In this document: positions 12,742 through 23,227 of the stretch, in pieces | Layout: each line of letters starts with the position of its first letter | Position numbering within the stretch: position 1 is the stretch's first letter | Assembly (NCBI GenBank): GCA_950295325.1 | Contig: OX485803.1 | Span: 6,884,001 to 6,948,000, forward strand | Source: Polytrichum commune | Lineage: Eukaryota; Streptophyta; Polytrichopsida; Polytrichales; Polytrichaceae | Length of the DNA stretch: 64,000 nt | Direction: 5' to 3' | Made by a program: the position numbers and the translations under genes | The notes under the pieces: model-generated | Seen by the model: the letters and a program-made list of their open reading frames with translations, nothing else | What the model was told of the DNA's origin: nothing | Database searches by the model: none

Positions 12742-13296
12742 CAATAATCTCCCGCTTAAGTACACACTTTGAACCGGAGTCGTTGGTGCGCACTTAGTTG
12801 GTAGGTGCTTACTTTGCATATTTCCATGAAACTTGAAAAAATGAGCAGTTTTTAAAATATCGATGATGCAAACAACAAGTAATATTGTGTTGTTATGTTG
12901 GAGGACATTGATGAAGTTCTAGAAGAAGAACCACCTATCAATGACGAAATCCAGCCTATCGAGACATTTATGAATCTAAAAGTGCTACTGACTTCAAAGG
13001 CTTTGAAGCTCTACACACCACTGTCCTCGACATCGACGGCCAATTGCTTTGCTATGATGTTCAAAAGGAAGCTAGACATATACATGATGAATTGCGACGA
13101 TCGTTTGAGATGTTTCAGTGAAATGTTAACAAACTGACATTGAATGTCAAGCGTATAAAATTCATGCATTTGCGGCAAATGACTCTGCATGACATGTTCA
13201 AACAATAGAATACGAACCCTGATTTTTGTCAAAAGAATTGCGCACTTAACCGGTATGCATACTTAAATAGGTGCGTACTTAAGCGGGAGATTATTG
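12742..13296 (+). mobile_element. Short Tigger/pogo-like DNA transposon remnant with TA duplication
   Basis: The 26-bp terminal inverted repeats match at 25 of 26 positions: CAATAATCTCCCGCTTAAGT then ACACAC on the left, and the complement with one change on the right. TA flanks both ends (12740-12741, 13297-13298). Motifs of the type GCGCACTTA...GGT and GTGCGTACTTAA recur inside both ends, as in pogo/Tigger elements. The interior holds an 80-codon frame (12895-13137) rich in acidic residues (EDIDEVLEEEPPINDE), resembling the acidic C-terminal tail of Tigger-type transposases. No DDE core is present, so this is a 555-bp deletion derivative. Confidence 0.7.
12895..13137 (+). pseudogene. Tigger-like transposase C-terminal remnant
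   Basis: An open stretch of 80 codons lies inside the 12742-13296 element. It begins MLEDIDEVLEEEPPINDE, an acidic segment of the kind found after the catalytic domain of jerky/Tigger transposases. The +2 frame from about 12990 is also open for roughly 50 codons (GFEALHTTVLDIDGQ), which suggests a frameshift. No catalytic residues remain. The assignment rests on context and composition. Confidence 0.4.
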
Positions 13297-14630
13297 TATG
13301 TAGAGTATCCTGAGAATTTTCACCACTTTTGTAAAATGCTCAGAGAATATGGGTATTACTTATAGCTCCCCTGAAAATACCCATGCATTGCATGTGAAAT
13401 GAACAGATCACATAGAGTGCACCCCCCAAGAACGGAAATGCTCATCCAGAAGTTTTAGGTGATAATTTTTTTGATCTACACTACATGCAAGTGACTGCAT
13501 TCCCCAAAGTGTCCATCCTAGGAGCTTCTAAGTACCTTCTTGTTGAAGGCCGGGAAACATCCGTGTATGAAGCCATAATTTGCTGAATGCTAAGTAGGAA
13601 GAAGGCGAGGACCGTTTCTTTTGCATTCATGAGGCTATTGCGGTCCGAGAAGGGATGGTTTACAATATTAGCCTTGACATGCGGCACCGAATTAGCACCA
13701 CATCATGACCACATGAATCACTAGTACACTTTGTGGTAAACTTGGCCCAATGATCGGGGAGAACCGACAGTTAGTTACAGATGAACCGCTTGAGTTTGGG
13801 AAATAACCGGTTGAAGTTCAAGACTGCAGGAGAATTACCGACCATTTAGAGGAATTTATGGAATATACCTCAAATTAATATAGAACAACCTAAGGATGTC
13901 AACATGTAACCGGTTGGACTTGCAAACACTAGGATCTCAACCACTTATGCCCAAAATCTCCTTGATCACTAAATTGGTCTTCTGAGTGTACGAAATTTTT
14001 GAAACACTTTCAACATGTAATTATATAATGGTTGACCATGGTGGACATGAGGATGTACTTCTTCACCTTAGTCTAAACCGACCCTGAGATCTACTATGAA
14101 ATTATACTTTTAAACAAACAACATTTAACAAGGATTTCTTTGGTGGGGAATTGGTGATTTTGTTGAATCCTAGTTTTGAATATATAAATAGAATGTTTGG
14201 ATCTTATATCCAAAACTACCCAGGTTAGATCCGGGTAAGATTTAGATCTCACTTTCTTGGAACCCCCTCAAATGTACATTAAATTATTCATCCAATAGAA
14301 ATATTGTAACCTACAACTTTTACCTCCAATCTTATAAATTGTAGGTTGGATTAAGGTGTGCATCCATAATAATGTTCCCAATGTTTTTAGTGTTGGTTTT
14401 CTTGTTTATAGTGTGGCCCATGATGTATACCATAAACAATGTAGTGGTCCTCTAGACTCCTAAATGCAATCGACAAAGGTGATGAACCTAGGGGAGGTGA
14501 TCACCATTGCTACCAAACTGGGGATTCAATTGGCCTCCTTCATTACATCAAATAAGGGTGTACACACCTATTGCGGTTGGTGACCTTGTATGGACATCTA
14601 AAATTCAAGATATAGTGGACATGAAGTATA
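13297..14630. other. Anonymous sequence around MITE B copy 1
   Basis: Apart from the MITE at 13748-13971, I see nothing recognisable. A reading frame at 13481-13687 (minus) has no family features. Confidence 0.35.
13748..13971. mobile_element. hAT-type MITE, family B, copy 1
   Basis: Begins CAATGATCGGGGAGAACC and ends AAAATCTCCTTGATCACTA; the family's inverted end is CARTGATCGGGGAGA. The flanking 8-mers ACTTGGCC and AATTGGTC agree at 6 of 8 positions, a decayed target duplication. The interior carries the family core AACCGGTTGAAGTT and GTCAACATGTAACCGGTTGG. Confidence 0.75.
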
Positions 14631-14938
14631 CAATGATTTCCAAAAGTAATGCAACACCCTCTACAAACATACAAAATTGACATTTTCTCGGAAACAAGGA
14701 AACCTTACATCACATGGTGCCAACATGATCTAAATAAAGTACATAGCTAGCCTCACATCAATTTCCATGGTGATTGGACTCATATGCCAACATGACATTT
14801 GGGGTGCTGCATTGCTTTTCGATCTCTTCAAATTTGTTGAACTATGGGAGCAATCCACGTTCTAGTATGCAATAACTCACTGGCTAACACTTTTGTTTTG
14901 CATTCACAAGGTCCTTGGTTCAATTTCCCCCTTCCACC

Positions 14939-17420
14939 ATGCCCAAAACTCCCTTTAAAATTTGTGCTTAAGGCCCTCCATACCAAACAACAAAGTTGCC
15001 GTACAATAGCTAGGAAACTAGGAACAACATCATCAAGAATATTTAATCACATTATTAAATGTTACAAAGCTATGGGGATGCTTGAGGATAAGGGAAGGTC
15101 AAGGCGTCCGTATGTTCTTAGTGAGAGGGATGATTGTTACTTGGCACAACTAGTGCAAACAAAAGAGCATAGTACTATAGTAAAATGTAAGAGGGTTCTT
15201 CTCGAGAGGTTTCAAATTTGACACCTTCCCCTGACATAACTTAGTAACAACAACACAAAAGCATCAAGGACTATAGTTTGCAATTAAGAAGAAGAAACCT
15301 CTCCTTTCAAATCGTCACAAATAGTTAAGGTATGATTGGGAAAAAAACATAAGGATTGGATGGAGGAGCAATGGAGAAAAGTAGTATCTTAGATGGAATC
15401 AAATTCAACATTGTGGGGTTTGATGGTTGAAATAGTGTTGGAAGGGGCCTGGGGAACCCTTAAGCAATCATGTGGTTAGTAGGACTGCAATGCACAGAGG
15501 AAGGAGCATCATGATTTGGGGTTGCATGAGTTGGGAGGGCATTGGGGAGCTAACCAGAATTGAAGGAAAAAATGAGTAGCGAGCATTATCAGAACATCTT
15601 ACAGGTCAGCATGAGCATGCCATTTGTGAAGTTTGGATAATAAGCGGAGGAGTGGGTGTTCCAACATGATAACGACCCAAAGCATACCAACATGTCAACA
15701 ATCAAATGAATCAACAATTATTATACAATCACATTACTACCACGGAGTTCACAATCCCCTGACATGAATTCTATCAAACACCGTGAGCCCAAATTAGTGC
15801 TCACTTATGTTTTTAATCTCTCAAAACATTAAGACTTAGATTTAGCACTGCATTGAATACTAGAAAAGATAAAAAGGGTTATGTTCTTTCGTGTGGATTT
15901 GAGTTGAGTTAAAAGGCTTGGTAGTGAGTTACCGAGTGCTAAAGGCTTGGGAGAATTAATTTAGGAGTTAATAGTGGGTCGTTGATGCTTGGTGTTACAG
16001 GGGGGAGTTGATTATGGTAGGAGTTACTTAGTTGGGGTGCTAGGATCTTGAGCTTAGGCTAAGTAAAACCTGGGTTTTACTTAAGGGGAATGAAACTCGT
16101 TGATGTCCATTTACGGAGGGGGGCCTCCAAACTGTGGATCGGGACCTGGATTTCCGGGTTGTGGGACGAGGGCGGAGGAGCCTCCAGGAGGCTTGCGGCG
16201 CTGGTTTTCACTCTCTCTTCGAACATCAAAATCCAGGGGCTTGGCAGCAGGGAAAAAACCCTACTAAGGTCGCAGAGAGGAAAATGCTAGGTGATGATCT
16301 GATAAGGGGTTCGGAAGCGTAACAGAAATGCGATGCCGCCGATACTGGCCAGAGGGGAAATATTGGAACAGAAGGGAAGAAATTGGCAAATCACTCAGAG
16401 GGCAGGATTTTGATTCATCTCCGACAGCAACAAACCATTCACGAGGATGGTTCGGGGCGCAGGGGGGTAGGTTTCAGTTGTGGGAGCTGATTCAATCCAC
16501 TCCAAAGTTTACCGCAGTAATTCGAAGGATTGAATGGGGGCGAGACTGGAGCGCATCTGCTGGGAGCAGCAGAAGGCCAGCTGGCTGTGAGAACCGGGCC
16601 GAACAAGCTGATCAGAGAAGGGCCAAAGCTCAAACCTTGGTTGTACTCTGGGTTGTTGCTTCACACGGTCGAAGGGCTGGGCTGAGGGCTAGATAGCAAA
16701 GCTGCCCTCTCAGCATAAGAATCGTGAGCACTGGAGTTCTGGTGGCGATGGGAGGTCCAGCAATGAACAGTAGGACAGGGGAACAACCTAGACTAATGGT
16801 TGGCAATCGAGCTTGAACTAATCAACATCAGTTGTTGAGCATAACTCAAGAGTGTGGTCTTTTTAGCTATGATTTGAATGGTAATAAATAAAATGTGGGC
16901 ATGCCATACTTGTGAGGAGCCGTGCTCTAAGGCCATTAGGGCTTAAATAGGTTAGTTTGATTCTTTGGAAGTGGGGTTGGGGGTTTTTAAGTGTGGTGTG
17001 CGGAAGTTAAGAAGTATATGTGCCTGGGCATTAACACAAGGAAGCATTGTGTTTTTAAACACTCGTCACCTTGTGCTATGGAATAAAGAGTTGTGTGTTC
17101 AATTTTTTATATATGGTTGGGCATGGATTGCTTAATCTTGAGGGCCAAGAGGAGTTGATCAAATACATGTGAGCTCTGAGCTCTCACCCGGATACAGACG
17201 CATAAGGGTGGGGGTTTAGGGCTGACAAACACCTTTGGAACAAAGTGGACCAACACCTCCAACTTTGTAAAGACCTCCCCACTAGCAAGGGTGGCTTTTG
17301 GTAGAAGTCGCAGGGGGAATGGAACAACATTGAGGTGGAAGTTGTATAGAAGCTAGTGAAATCAATACCCAACAAATTGTAGGCATTGTTGAAGGCAACA
17401 TGAGGATACACCAAATATTT
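14939..17420 (+). pseudogene. Tc1-type transposase pseudogene, interrupted at 15783-17225
   Basis: The N-terminal paired-like helix-turn-helix region reads SCRTIARKLGTTSSRIFNH (about 14995-15055) and is open to 15221. Beyond this the frame breaks repeatedly, but landmarks persist: SIMIWGCMSWEGIG (about 15508-15550), VFQHDNDPKHTN (about 15657-15692) and QSPDMNSIKH (to 15782). After the insertion the protein resumes with HLWNKVDQHLQLCKDLPTSK (from about 17230) and ends near GYTKY, the usual Tc1 C-terminus. Several in-frame stops remain, so it is dead. The break point falls exactly inside the NPIEHLW motif that carries the catalytic Glu. Confidence 0.85.
15783..17225 (+). mobile_element. GC-rich non-coding element (family L, copy 1) nested in the Tc1-type element
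   Basis: This 1443-bp insertion is flanked by an exact 8-bp duplication, CAAACACC, at 15775-15782 and 17226-17233, and removing it restores the transposase reading. The outer ends GTGAGCCCAAA and TTTAGGGCTGA form a weak inverted pair. The middle (about 16090-16720) is much richer in GC than its surroundings and has short frames of 60-120 codons without recognisable domains. The 8-bp duplication fits hAT insertion better than a 4-6-bp LTR-element insertion. A diverged relative lies at about 41180-42543 on the other strand. Confidence 0.75.
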
Positions 17421-17819
17421 GCCAAGTAGAATAGCATTAATACAAAATGAGCAACAAGTAAACTACATTTTTCCCGTATGTTCTGCAATGTTTTCAATGC
17501 CATCCAACATGGTTCATGTGTCCCTAAACATAATGATGTCAAAAGTGCCAAAAGTAATGCAACACCCTAAATTCATGTTTTTACTAGTTACCATTGGTCT
17601 ATGAGTATGATCACCATGGCAATTGATGTGAGGCTAGCTACATAGTTTTATTTAGAATGTGTTGGCACCATGTGATGTAAGTTATTTTTCTTTCTTATTT
17701 TTTTTTTCTGGATAAAATGTCGATTTCGTATGTTTATAAAGGGTGTTGCATTACTTTTGGAAGTCATTGTATGTTACATGGTCCCCAAAAAATTTAAACC
17801 AAGGGGAGGTAATTGCATG

Positions 17820-18110
17820 ACCTATGTGCACACACGCCAAGCCCATTGTGTAGCACACCATGCCATAAACAAGTGAGTGGAGGCTCCGCCATATAAGTGA
17901 GGCCATAGATTTGTTGATTTATATAATGCATTGGAAGCAAGTGTGGCATGTCACTAGTGGTCCCACATTCTCACACACAATCACAATATGTGCAAGACAA
18001 GATCATGATACAATACTCAAGAGCACTCCATCCCATGCAAAAGTTGGGGCATGACCAAGATGGGTAGCACAAATAAATGCTCATATCTGACCACAATGGG
18101 TATTGAAACA
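17820..18110 (-). repeat. Dispersed repeat family M, copy 1 (minus)
   Basis: Shares, in inverse orientation, CAAGTGTGGCA, TTGGAAGCAA, CATCCCATGCAAAAG and ATGACCAAGATGGGTAGCA with the copies at about 27690 and 33270. Ends are not defined and it has no coding capacity. Confidence 0.5.
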
Positions 18111-18667
18111 TTTGATTTGAAATTTTATATTTTAAATATTCACAAGAAATATTGTAAAATAAGAAGGAAATAATTTCTCCCTTTGTTGATAAATTACAAT
18201 AATTTCATTTATTTTGATTGAAAATTGTCAATGTTCTATGGACTCTTTTTCTAACCTCAAAGTGTAGATCAATAATGCTAGCGTATTGATTTGATCTTAA
18301 AATCATTAGCAACAACTTTTCTTTTAGGTAGAATTAAAGTTGAGGTTTAAAAAACTTGGGTTTTATAGATGATCTAATGAAATCACAATACGCTCCAGAA
18401 AGTTAAGGGTTAAGAAACCTTAATTAGTTGATGTTATATATACATTTTACTTACAATGACCTTCGCTAAAGTAGCCACATGCATGCCACAATCGTTAATA
18501 CAAGCTTCCAAACCCTTTATATTGGCATGATCCACATTGCCACTACAAGCACAGGTGTTTTGGGCAATTGACTTGCGAAATTGGAAACGTTGTCTTATGG
18601 ACCTCGAAAATATGCAATCTACCATGATGATAAATTTACAATGCTTTGTTATTGACGTAGAACAATT
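18111..18667. other. Anonymous AT-rich sequence
   Basis: No recognisable gene, RNA or repeat end. Confidence 0.3.
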
Positions 18668-18862
18668 CAATGTTCAAGAAGAATTTTGGGCATAATCGGT
18701 CAAAATCCTAGTGTTTCCAAGTCCAACCGATCACATGTTGTGATCTTTCAGTTTTTCCTCATGAATTGGAGGTAATTTTCATGAAGTCTTAAACTTCAAC
18801 TGATTATTTCTCAAACTCAACTGATTCATCTGTGACTAGCGGTTGGTTCTCCACGCTCATTG
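18668..18862. mobile_element. hAT-type MITE, family B, copy 2 (inverse)
   Basis: The right end reads TCTCCACGCTCATTG. The left end is decayed (CAATGTTCAAGAAGA). Flanking 8-mers GAACAATT and GGACGATT agree at 6 of 8. The interior matches family B in reverse (CCTAGTGTTTCCAAGTCCAA). Confidence 0.65.
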
Positions 18863-19203
18863 GGACGATTGCCCAGGGCTCATATGTTGGTTGTGTGCGT
18901 CCAATAGCGAAGCAACACAAACTATTACAGATACACTGATGTGAGCATAGGAAAGGAAACCTTCAAATAGTTTAAAACGAGGTTACATAAGTGAAACAAA
19001 AGCAGCTAAAGTTTTCAGATGTGCACCATCCTCATCCCTTGTCGCCTCCATCGAAACAGGCCACATGCTTATTCAGATCAAGCACTGTCAAACTAAGGGT
19101 CACATATATAACTGTATACACACACAAGGTCACGATGCTCTCCTTTTATATCATTCCAACTTGAAACAAACTTGCAGGTTGCAACACTCGGTCTCCTCTA
19201 TCC

Positions 19204-19313
19204 TGATAAGCATATGGTTGGCTGAGAGAGACCACAAGATCCAAAAGCACAAGATGCAAGTTATTGCGATTAATGTGATCTCTTGCCTCGTCCCAGCCAA
19301 CCATGTGTTTAGC
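19204..19313 (+). ncRNA. miRNA-like hairpin, family N, locus 1
   Basis: The 5' arm contains CATATGGTTGGCTGAGAG continuing AGAC; the 3' arm contains CAGCCAACCATGTG, pairing 14 bp with one G:U. Pairing resumes after an internal loop (AAGATC with GATCTCTT), and the terminal part is about 25-30 nt. The 22-nt 5'-arm core is identical at 38.65 and 57.97 kb, while the 3' arms differ. This is the conservation pattern of a MIRNA family. No expression evidence; a decayed MITE remains possible. Confidence 0.5.
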
Positions 19314-19366
19314 AGGAGAGGAAGATATAACAAAATCGTCAAGTCCATTGCAGTCCTCGGCACCTG

Positions 19367-19391
19367 CACACACACACACACACACACACAA
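19367..19391. repeat. (CA)n microsatellite
   Basis: Uninterrupted CA repeats of about 25 bp. Read on the minus strand they create an artificial VCVCV stretch in a 150-codon frame. Confidence 0.9.
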
Positions 19392-19807
19392 ATACATGCA
19401 GCCCAACAGAACTGGGAAGCAGCGAGCAGGCGCATCGCACAATAATGAAGACTCTGAGCTCCCTTTCAAGTTTACAGGTAAGTGGACTCTTACCTCCATG
19501 TGCACTCTGCATGTGAAGACCGGCTCTCTTAAGTTGAGTGAGTCAAACTTGGCAACCCATTCATACAGTGTGTATGTTTGATTCTTTTTGGATGCCAATG
19601 ACCTTATATGTTCTTTTTTGGCTATGAACTAATATTGTTTCAATTGTCTCAATAAAAAAAAAGGTGCTGTATTAGGGGGGAAAACAATGCTTTGATTGAG
19701 AGTCAACTTTAAACGGCCATAAACGCATATTCTTACATATTGTTTCTTCATTGTGTATGTTTTGAAACTTTCTTCCCTTCTAATACATTAAAATTTGATG
19801 GAAAGTA

Positions 19808-20025
19808 CACGAAATATGATATTCAGTGTCACTTACTATTCAAAGTTACAAATCCTTATAATTTTATATTCATTTAAATTTCTATTAAGTAAAGATGCTA
19901 ATGTTCTATAATGTCCAAACAATCAATTCGGCTTTTGTTGGTAAAAAGTTATGAAATGTACAGTATACAATTACAACGTTGCGTAATTCCAAATAGCAAG
20001 TGACACTAAATATCATATTTAGTGT
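19808..20025. mobile_element. MITE, family H (TTAGTGT type)
   Basis: Terminal inverted repeats of about 40 bp: AAATATGATATTCAGTGTCA on the left and its near-complement TGACACTAAATATCATATTT on the right. The repeat end is itself partly palindromic (AAATAT/ATATTT). Non-coding. The target duplication is unclear. Confidence 0.65.
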
Positions 20026-21046
20026 GGTTATGTGGAAAAGTGAAGGTCCTTGAAAATGTGACAAAGGGCATACTTCCATGTGTTGGCTATCCCAACAAAG
20101 TAAATTAGACTTTATCAATGTGAGCAAAGTGGATGTTAAAGACTTTATATCTTGAGATTTTTGAAAAATGAAAATAAATCTCAAAATATGAAGAGTTTAT
20201 GTAGGGTTTGAGATATTGAGTATATACTTGCATGAAAAAATTAGCATGTAAATACAACAACCTCGGGCTCACAATAACATATTTCTACAAACGCTATTTT
20301 TTCCCAGATCAAATTAAAGTCAATCTTTGACTCGAGAAAAGGAGGCAGTCACTTGCCTCTTCTCAAACTTCAACTTCTCCCTAGAATTGTGCTAGCCCTC
20401 AATTCTCCTTACGGATGATAAACAAGTACACCTCTACGCTAAATGAAGGGTCAATTTACTATCATCTAATCATATTGTAAGTGTCTCTAATGCCCCTCTC
20501 CCACATAACTTTAGCTTAGCCTAAAAGTTCGTTCTAAGAACACGGCCTTCACACCATCGGCTCTATCTAATCCCAAGCCTAGTTGGCAAAGGATGTGGCA
20601 TGGTTTAAAAACGGAGGTTTCAAGCTTCAAGCACTGACCCTCCCATCGGTACCTAGACATGAGGCAACAATGTAGGACCTGTAAAAGTTTTGTGCTCCCG
20701 TCCTTGTGATTGGTTGCTTTTAGTCTTAACTATGAGGACACAAGGAGCTTCATTAACAAAAACCGATGGCAAGATAAATGAGTGGTAAGGCATTTGGGGA
20801 TGGGACGAAATCTATATGTCATTGCTTGGCAGATAAAACAATGAACATGTGTGAACGCCACTTAATTAAAACCTACTCAAAAATCCTTGAAGCAAGTTCT
20901 CTTAGGTGCATTGGGATAGCCGGGTGCCTCAGCTACAACCGAGAGCATTTTACCCGGTTTTTAGGAAAGACTTTGGTTATTTGGTAAAGCCATGTGAGGA
21001 TGGCCCTTAAGTTGGGTGGAGTTTGACCTTCCACGTGCATCCATGG
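20026..21046. other. Anonymous sequence
   Basis: No recognisable gene or repeat end. A 69-codon frame at 20778-20987 has no family features. Confidence 0.3.
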
Positions 21047-21207
21047 ATAGGCCAGCCACAACGGGGGGTCCAGCCGAGGCCCAGCCAACCCAGCCGGTGC
21101 GCCCCCCCCCCCCCGGAGTATACTCCAGCCATCCAGGTGGGAACCCGTGGGACAGTGTCCCTAGGCTAGCTGGGCCTTGGCTGGACCCCCGGTGTGGTTG
21201 ACCTAGG
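21047..21207. mobile_element. GC-rich foldback element
   Basis: The left arm (CCACAACGGGGGGTCCAGCC, then GAGGCCCAGCC) reappears as its complement on the right (GGGCCTTGGCTGGACCCCC, GGTGTGG), giving arms of about 40 bp. A C14 tract sits near the centre. It is GC-rich in AT-rich surroundings. No target duplication is evident. Confidence 0.6.
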
Positions 21208-21571
21208 AGTAGTCATCATTATATTCGGTAATTGGAGACTTTTTCGTGATTTTGAGACTACTTAAGGACATGTTTTCCAAATAAAGAACAAAGAAAACAC
21301 AAATCTATATTCAATGTGACTTAATAAAGCGATTCGCGTGGGCAAAATTGACCAATTTGACACAAATACATGTCATCACAATAAAAAATTGGACTAGATA
21401 TTAAATCATTTGCATTTAATTTGAGACATTTGAAAGTCTCCGATTAACGAATATAGTGATCTGGACACTGGACACCAGGATAAAGATTTTGACAATGGCC
21501 AGGTGTGTGGACTTGCTTATTGAGCCTTCAGAATTTCCTAGCATGCAACCATCCCATCCTCAATGCAAAAC

Positions 21572-22068
21572 CACGGGTAGATCACTTAGTGCATTTTAAA
21601 AACGACGTGCGGCATAATATAGAGAGGATTAAAATCATTTGAAATAAAAATTATAAAGGAATTCCAAATAATGAAGGGGCCATTAAATATAGACAATCCC
21701 ATTATAAGTAAGTTAGATGGACATAAAACGTGGGCCATTATTTTTTTGTAAAATTAATATAGGGGCTGAAGATAAGGATCCTAGAAGGTATGTTTAGTAT
21801 GGTATGTAAATGGGTTTAGGACTCACGGGGATGAATGATAATTGAGATTTCCGTCTGTCTAAAATTACTTAAAAGGAATATAGAGTACAAAAAATTGCAG
21901 TGACTTGGACAATATAAGTAATATAAGGGTGCAAACAAATGGGCCATTTTTGAAATTTAAGTAATTATAGGGAGGCTTTAATTCAACCCTTGAAGGTAAA
22001 TAGCCCCAAAACAAAAAACCCCCAGCCGCACGTGGTGCACAAAAATGCCTTAGAGTGATCTACCCGTG
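21572..22068. mobile_element. hAT-type MITE, family A, copy 1
   Basis: Ends CACGGGTAGATCACTT and GAGTGATCTACCCGTG are inverted repeats of 15-16 bp. An exact 8-bp duplication, TGCAAAAC, flanks the element (21564-21571, 22069-22076). The 497-bp interior has no coding capacity. Two further copies lie at 50715-51284 and 52724-53221. Confidence 0.88.
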
Positions 22069-22187
22069 TGCAAAACCCACATAATGGAAGATAGTTTTAA
22101 CCAATGTTGGGCACTTAACTGGATGAAAAGGTGAATTATGAGAAGGTTAATGGAGCATAAAAGATAACCTTATCCCCCATCAACTAT

Positions 22188-22450
22188 ACTAAATAGGATA
22201 TTTAGTGTTTAATTATATTTAATGTTGTTACCACGCTAACTTGCTCAACACTAACTTTCAATTTTTTGACAATTAGTGTTGGAAGATATGTTGGGATTCT
22301 CCTTTTATCATTGTTATTTTTTTTTGGGTCCATATCCTTACTGACACTAAATTCAAACATGTAACTTCCACATATTACCATAGTTGATATGTAGTGTTTG
22401 AGTTTACATTTAATGTTACTTACTTTCATAGTGTTATTGATATTTAGTGT
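22188..22450. mobile_element. MITE, family H
   Basis: The left end ACTAAATAGGATATTTAGTG and the right end GATATTTAGTGT are related to the ends of the 19.8-kb and 34.4-kb family H copies. The interior shares GCTCAACACTAA with the 34.4-kb copy. Boundaries are approximate. Confidence 0.5.
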
Positions 22451-22558
22451 ATGCATTCGTATTTAGTGTACCAAGATCAATCACCACGAGTAATCTTAAT
22501 CGCCTATGACAAAAAATTAATAATAACCCCACTCTTGCCCTCTTGGAAAAAAAAAGAA

Positions 22559-22841
22559 CTCCCTCCGTCCCAAAATGATTGTCCTACTTCCTGGATATTT
22601 TGGTCCCAAAATGATTATCCGGTTCATTTGCCCGGCTAGAAACTGAGCTCAAAGTCAAAGTATTTTCACACCAAACTTTCTATATCAAGAAGTCTTTCGA
22701 CGCCACAACTTTTGGAGGCATTTCGAAATAGTTGTTATTTTTTATTTTAAGAGTCATACTTACAACTACTCGGTCAATGGTCAATGGGTCTTAATCTCTC
22801 CAAAGTTAGAAACACGGACAATCATTTTGGGACGGAGAAAG
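22559..22841. mobile_element. Stowaway-type MITE (Tc1/mariner-related)
   Basis: The 5' end CTCCCTCCGTCCCAAAATGA and the complementary 3' end CATTTTGGGACGGAG are the classic plant Stowaway terminal repeat. TA follows the 3' end (22842-22843). The expected TA before the 5' end is mutated. 283 bp, non-coding. Confidence 0.85.
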
Positions 22842-22868
22842 TACATTTTTGGTGAAAGTTATCCAAGT

Positions 22869-23097
22869 CTACGTCCGGGGAGAACTGGCGGTTAGTTACA
22901 AATGAACTACTAGTTGAGTTTGAGAAATAATTGGTTGACGTTGGAGACTTCAAGAGAATTACCGACCATTCTAGAGGAATCTATAGAATATGCCTCAAAT
23001 GAATAAAGCAACACCGGAAGATGTCAACATGTAACCGGCTGGATTTAGAATCACTAGGATCTTGACCAACTATGCCCAAGAAACTTCCTGGGCACTT
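22869..23097. mobile_element. hAT-type MITE, family B, copy 3
   Basis: An exact 8-bp duplication, ATCCAAGT, flanks the element at 22861-22868 and 23098-23105, although the terminal repeats themselves have drifted. The interior has the family core (GTTAGTTACAAATGAAC, GATGTCAACATGTAACCGG). Confidence 0.82.
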
Positions 23098-23227
23098 ATC
23101 CAAGTGTTATATCCAAGCAATTTTGTTTTTGTTCTTAACCGCCACTTCTGGCTGTTTGGGTAATCGTGCTTACCTTTTCAGTTCCCATAGTTATCTGTGA
23201 TAACATCTTATAGGAATTTGTAGTAAT

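Larger units (their letters stand above)
14631..17769 (+). mobile_element. Tc1-type transposon with long (~200-bp) inverted repeats, split by a nested insertion
   Basis: Both ends carry CCAAAAGTAATGCAACACCC preceded by CAATGAYTT, and TA flanks the element (14629-14630, 17770-17771). The inverted repeats run about 200 bp inward: CATCACATGGTGCCAACA and TAGCTAGCCTCACATCAAT on the left recur inverted on the right. A second copy of the 20-bp motif lies at each inner boundary (14801-14819 and about 17549-17568) in the orientation opposite to the outer copy. Without the nested insertion and one target copy the element is about 1.69 kb, the normal size for Tc1. Confidence 0.85.

Noticed and set aside
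15783-17225. Solo LTR interpretation of the nested GC-rich element
   Set aside because: The target duplication is 8 bp rather than 4-6 bp, no TG...CA ends fit the boundary, and no primer-binding or polypurine site is seen. Left open for copy 2.
17533-17769. Separate 237-bp MITE with TIRs CCAAAAGTAATGCAACACCC
   Set aside because: The transposase C-terminus resumes just before it after the nested insertion, so it is the long right terminal repeat of the 14631-17769 element, not an independent MITE.
19146-19598. 150-codon minus-strand open frame
   Set aside because: It crosses the (CA)n microsatellite, which yields a VCVCVC run, and overlaps the hairpin locus. No domain is seen; it is open by composition.
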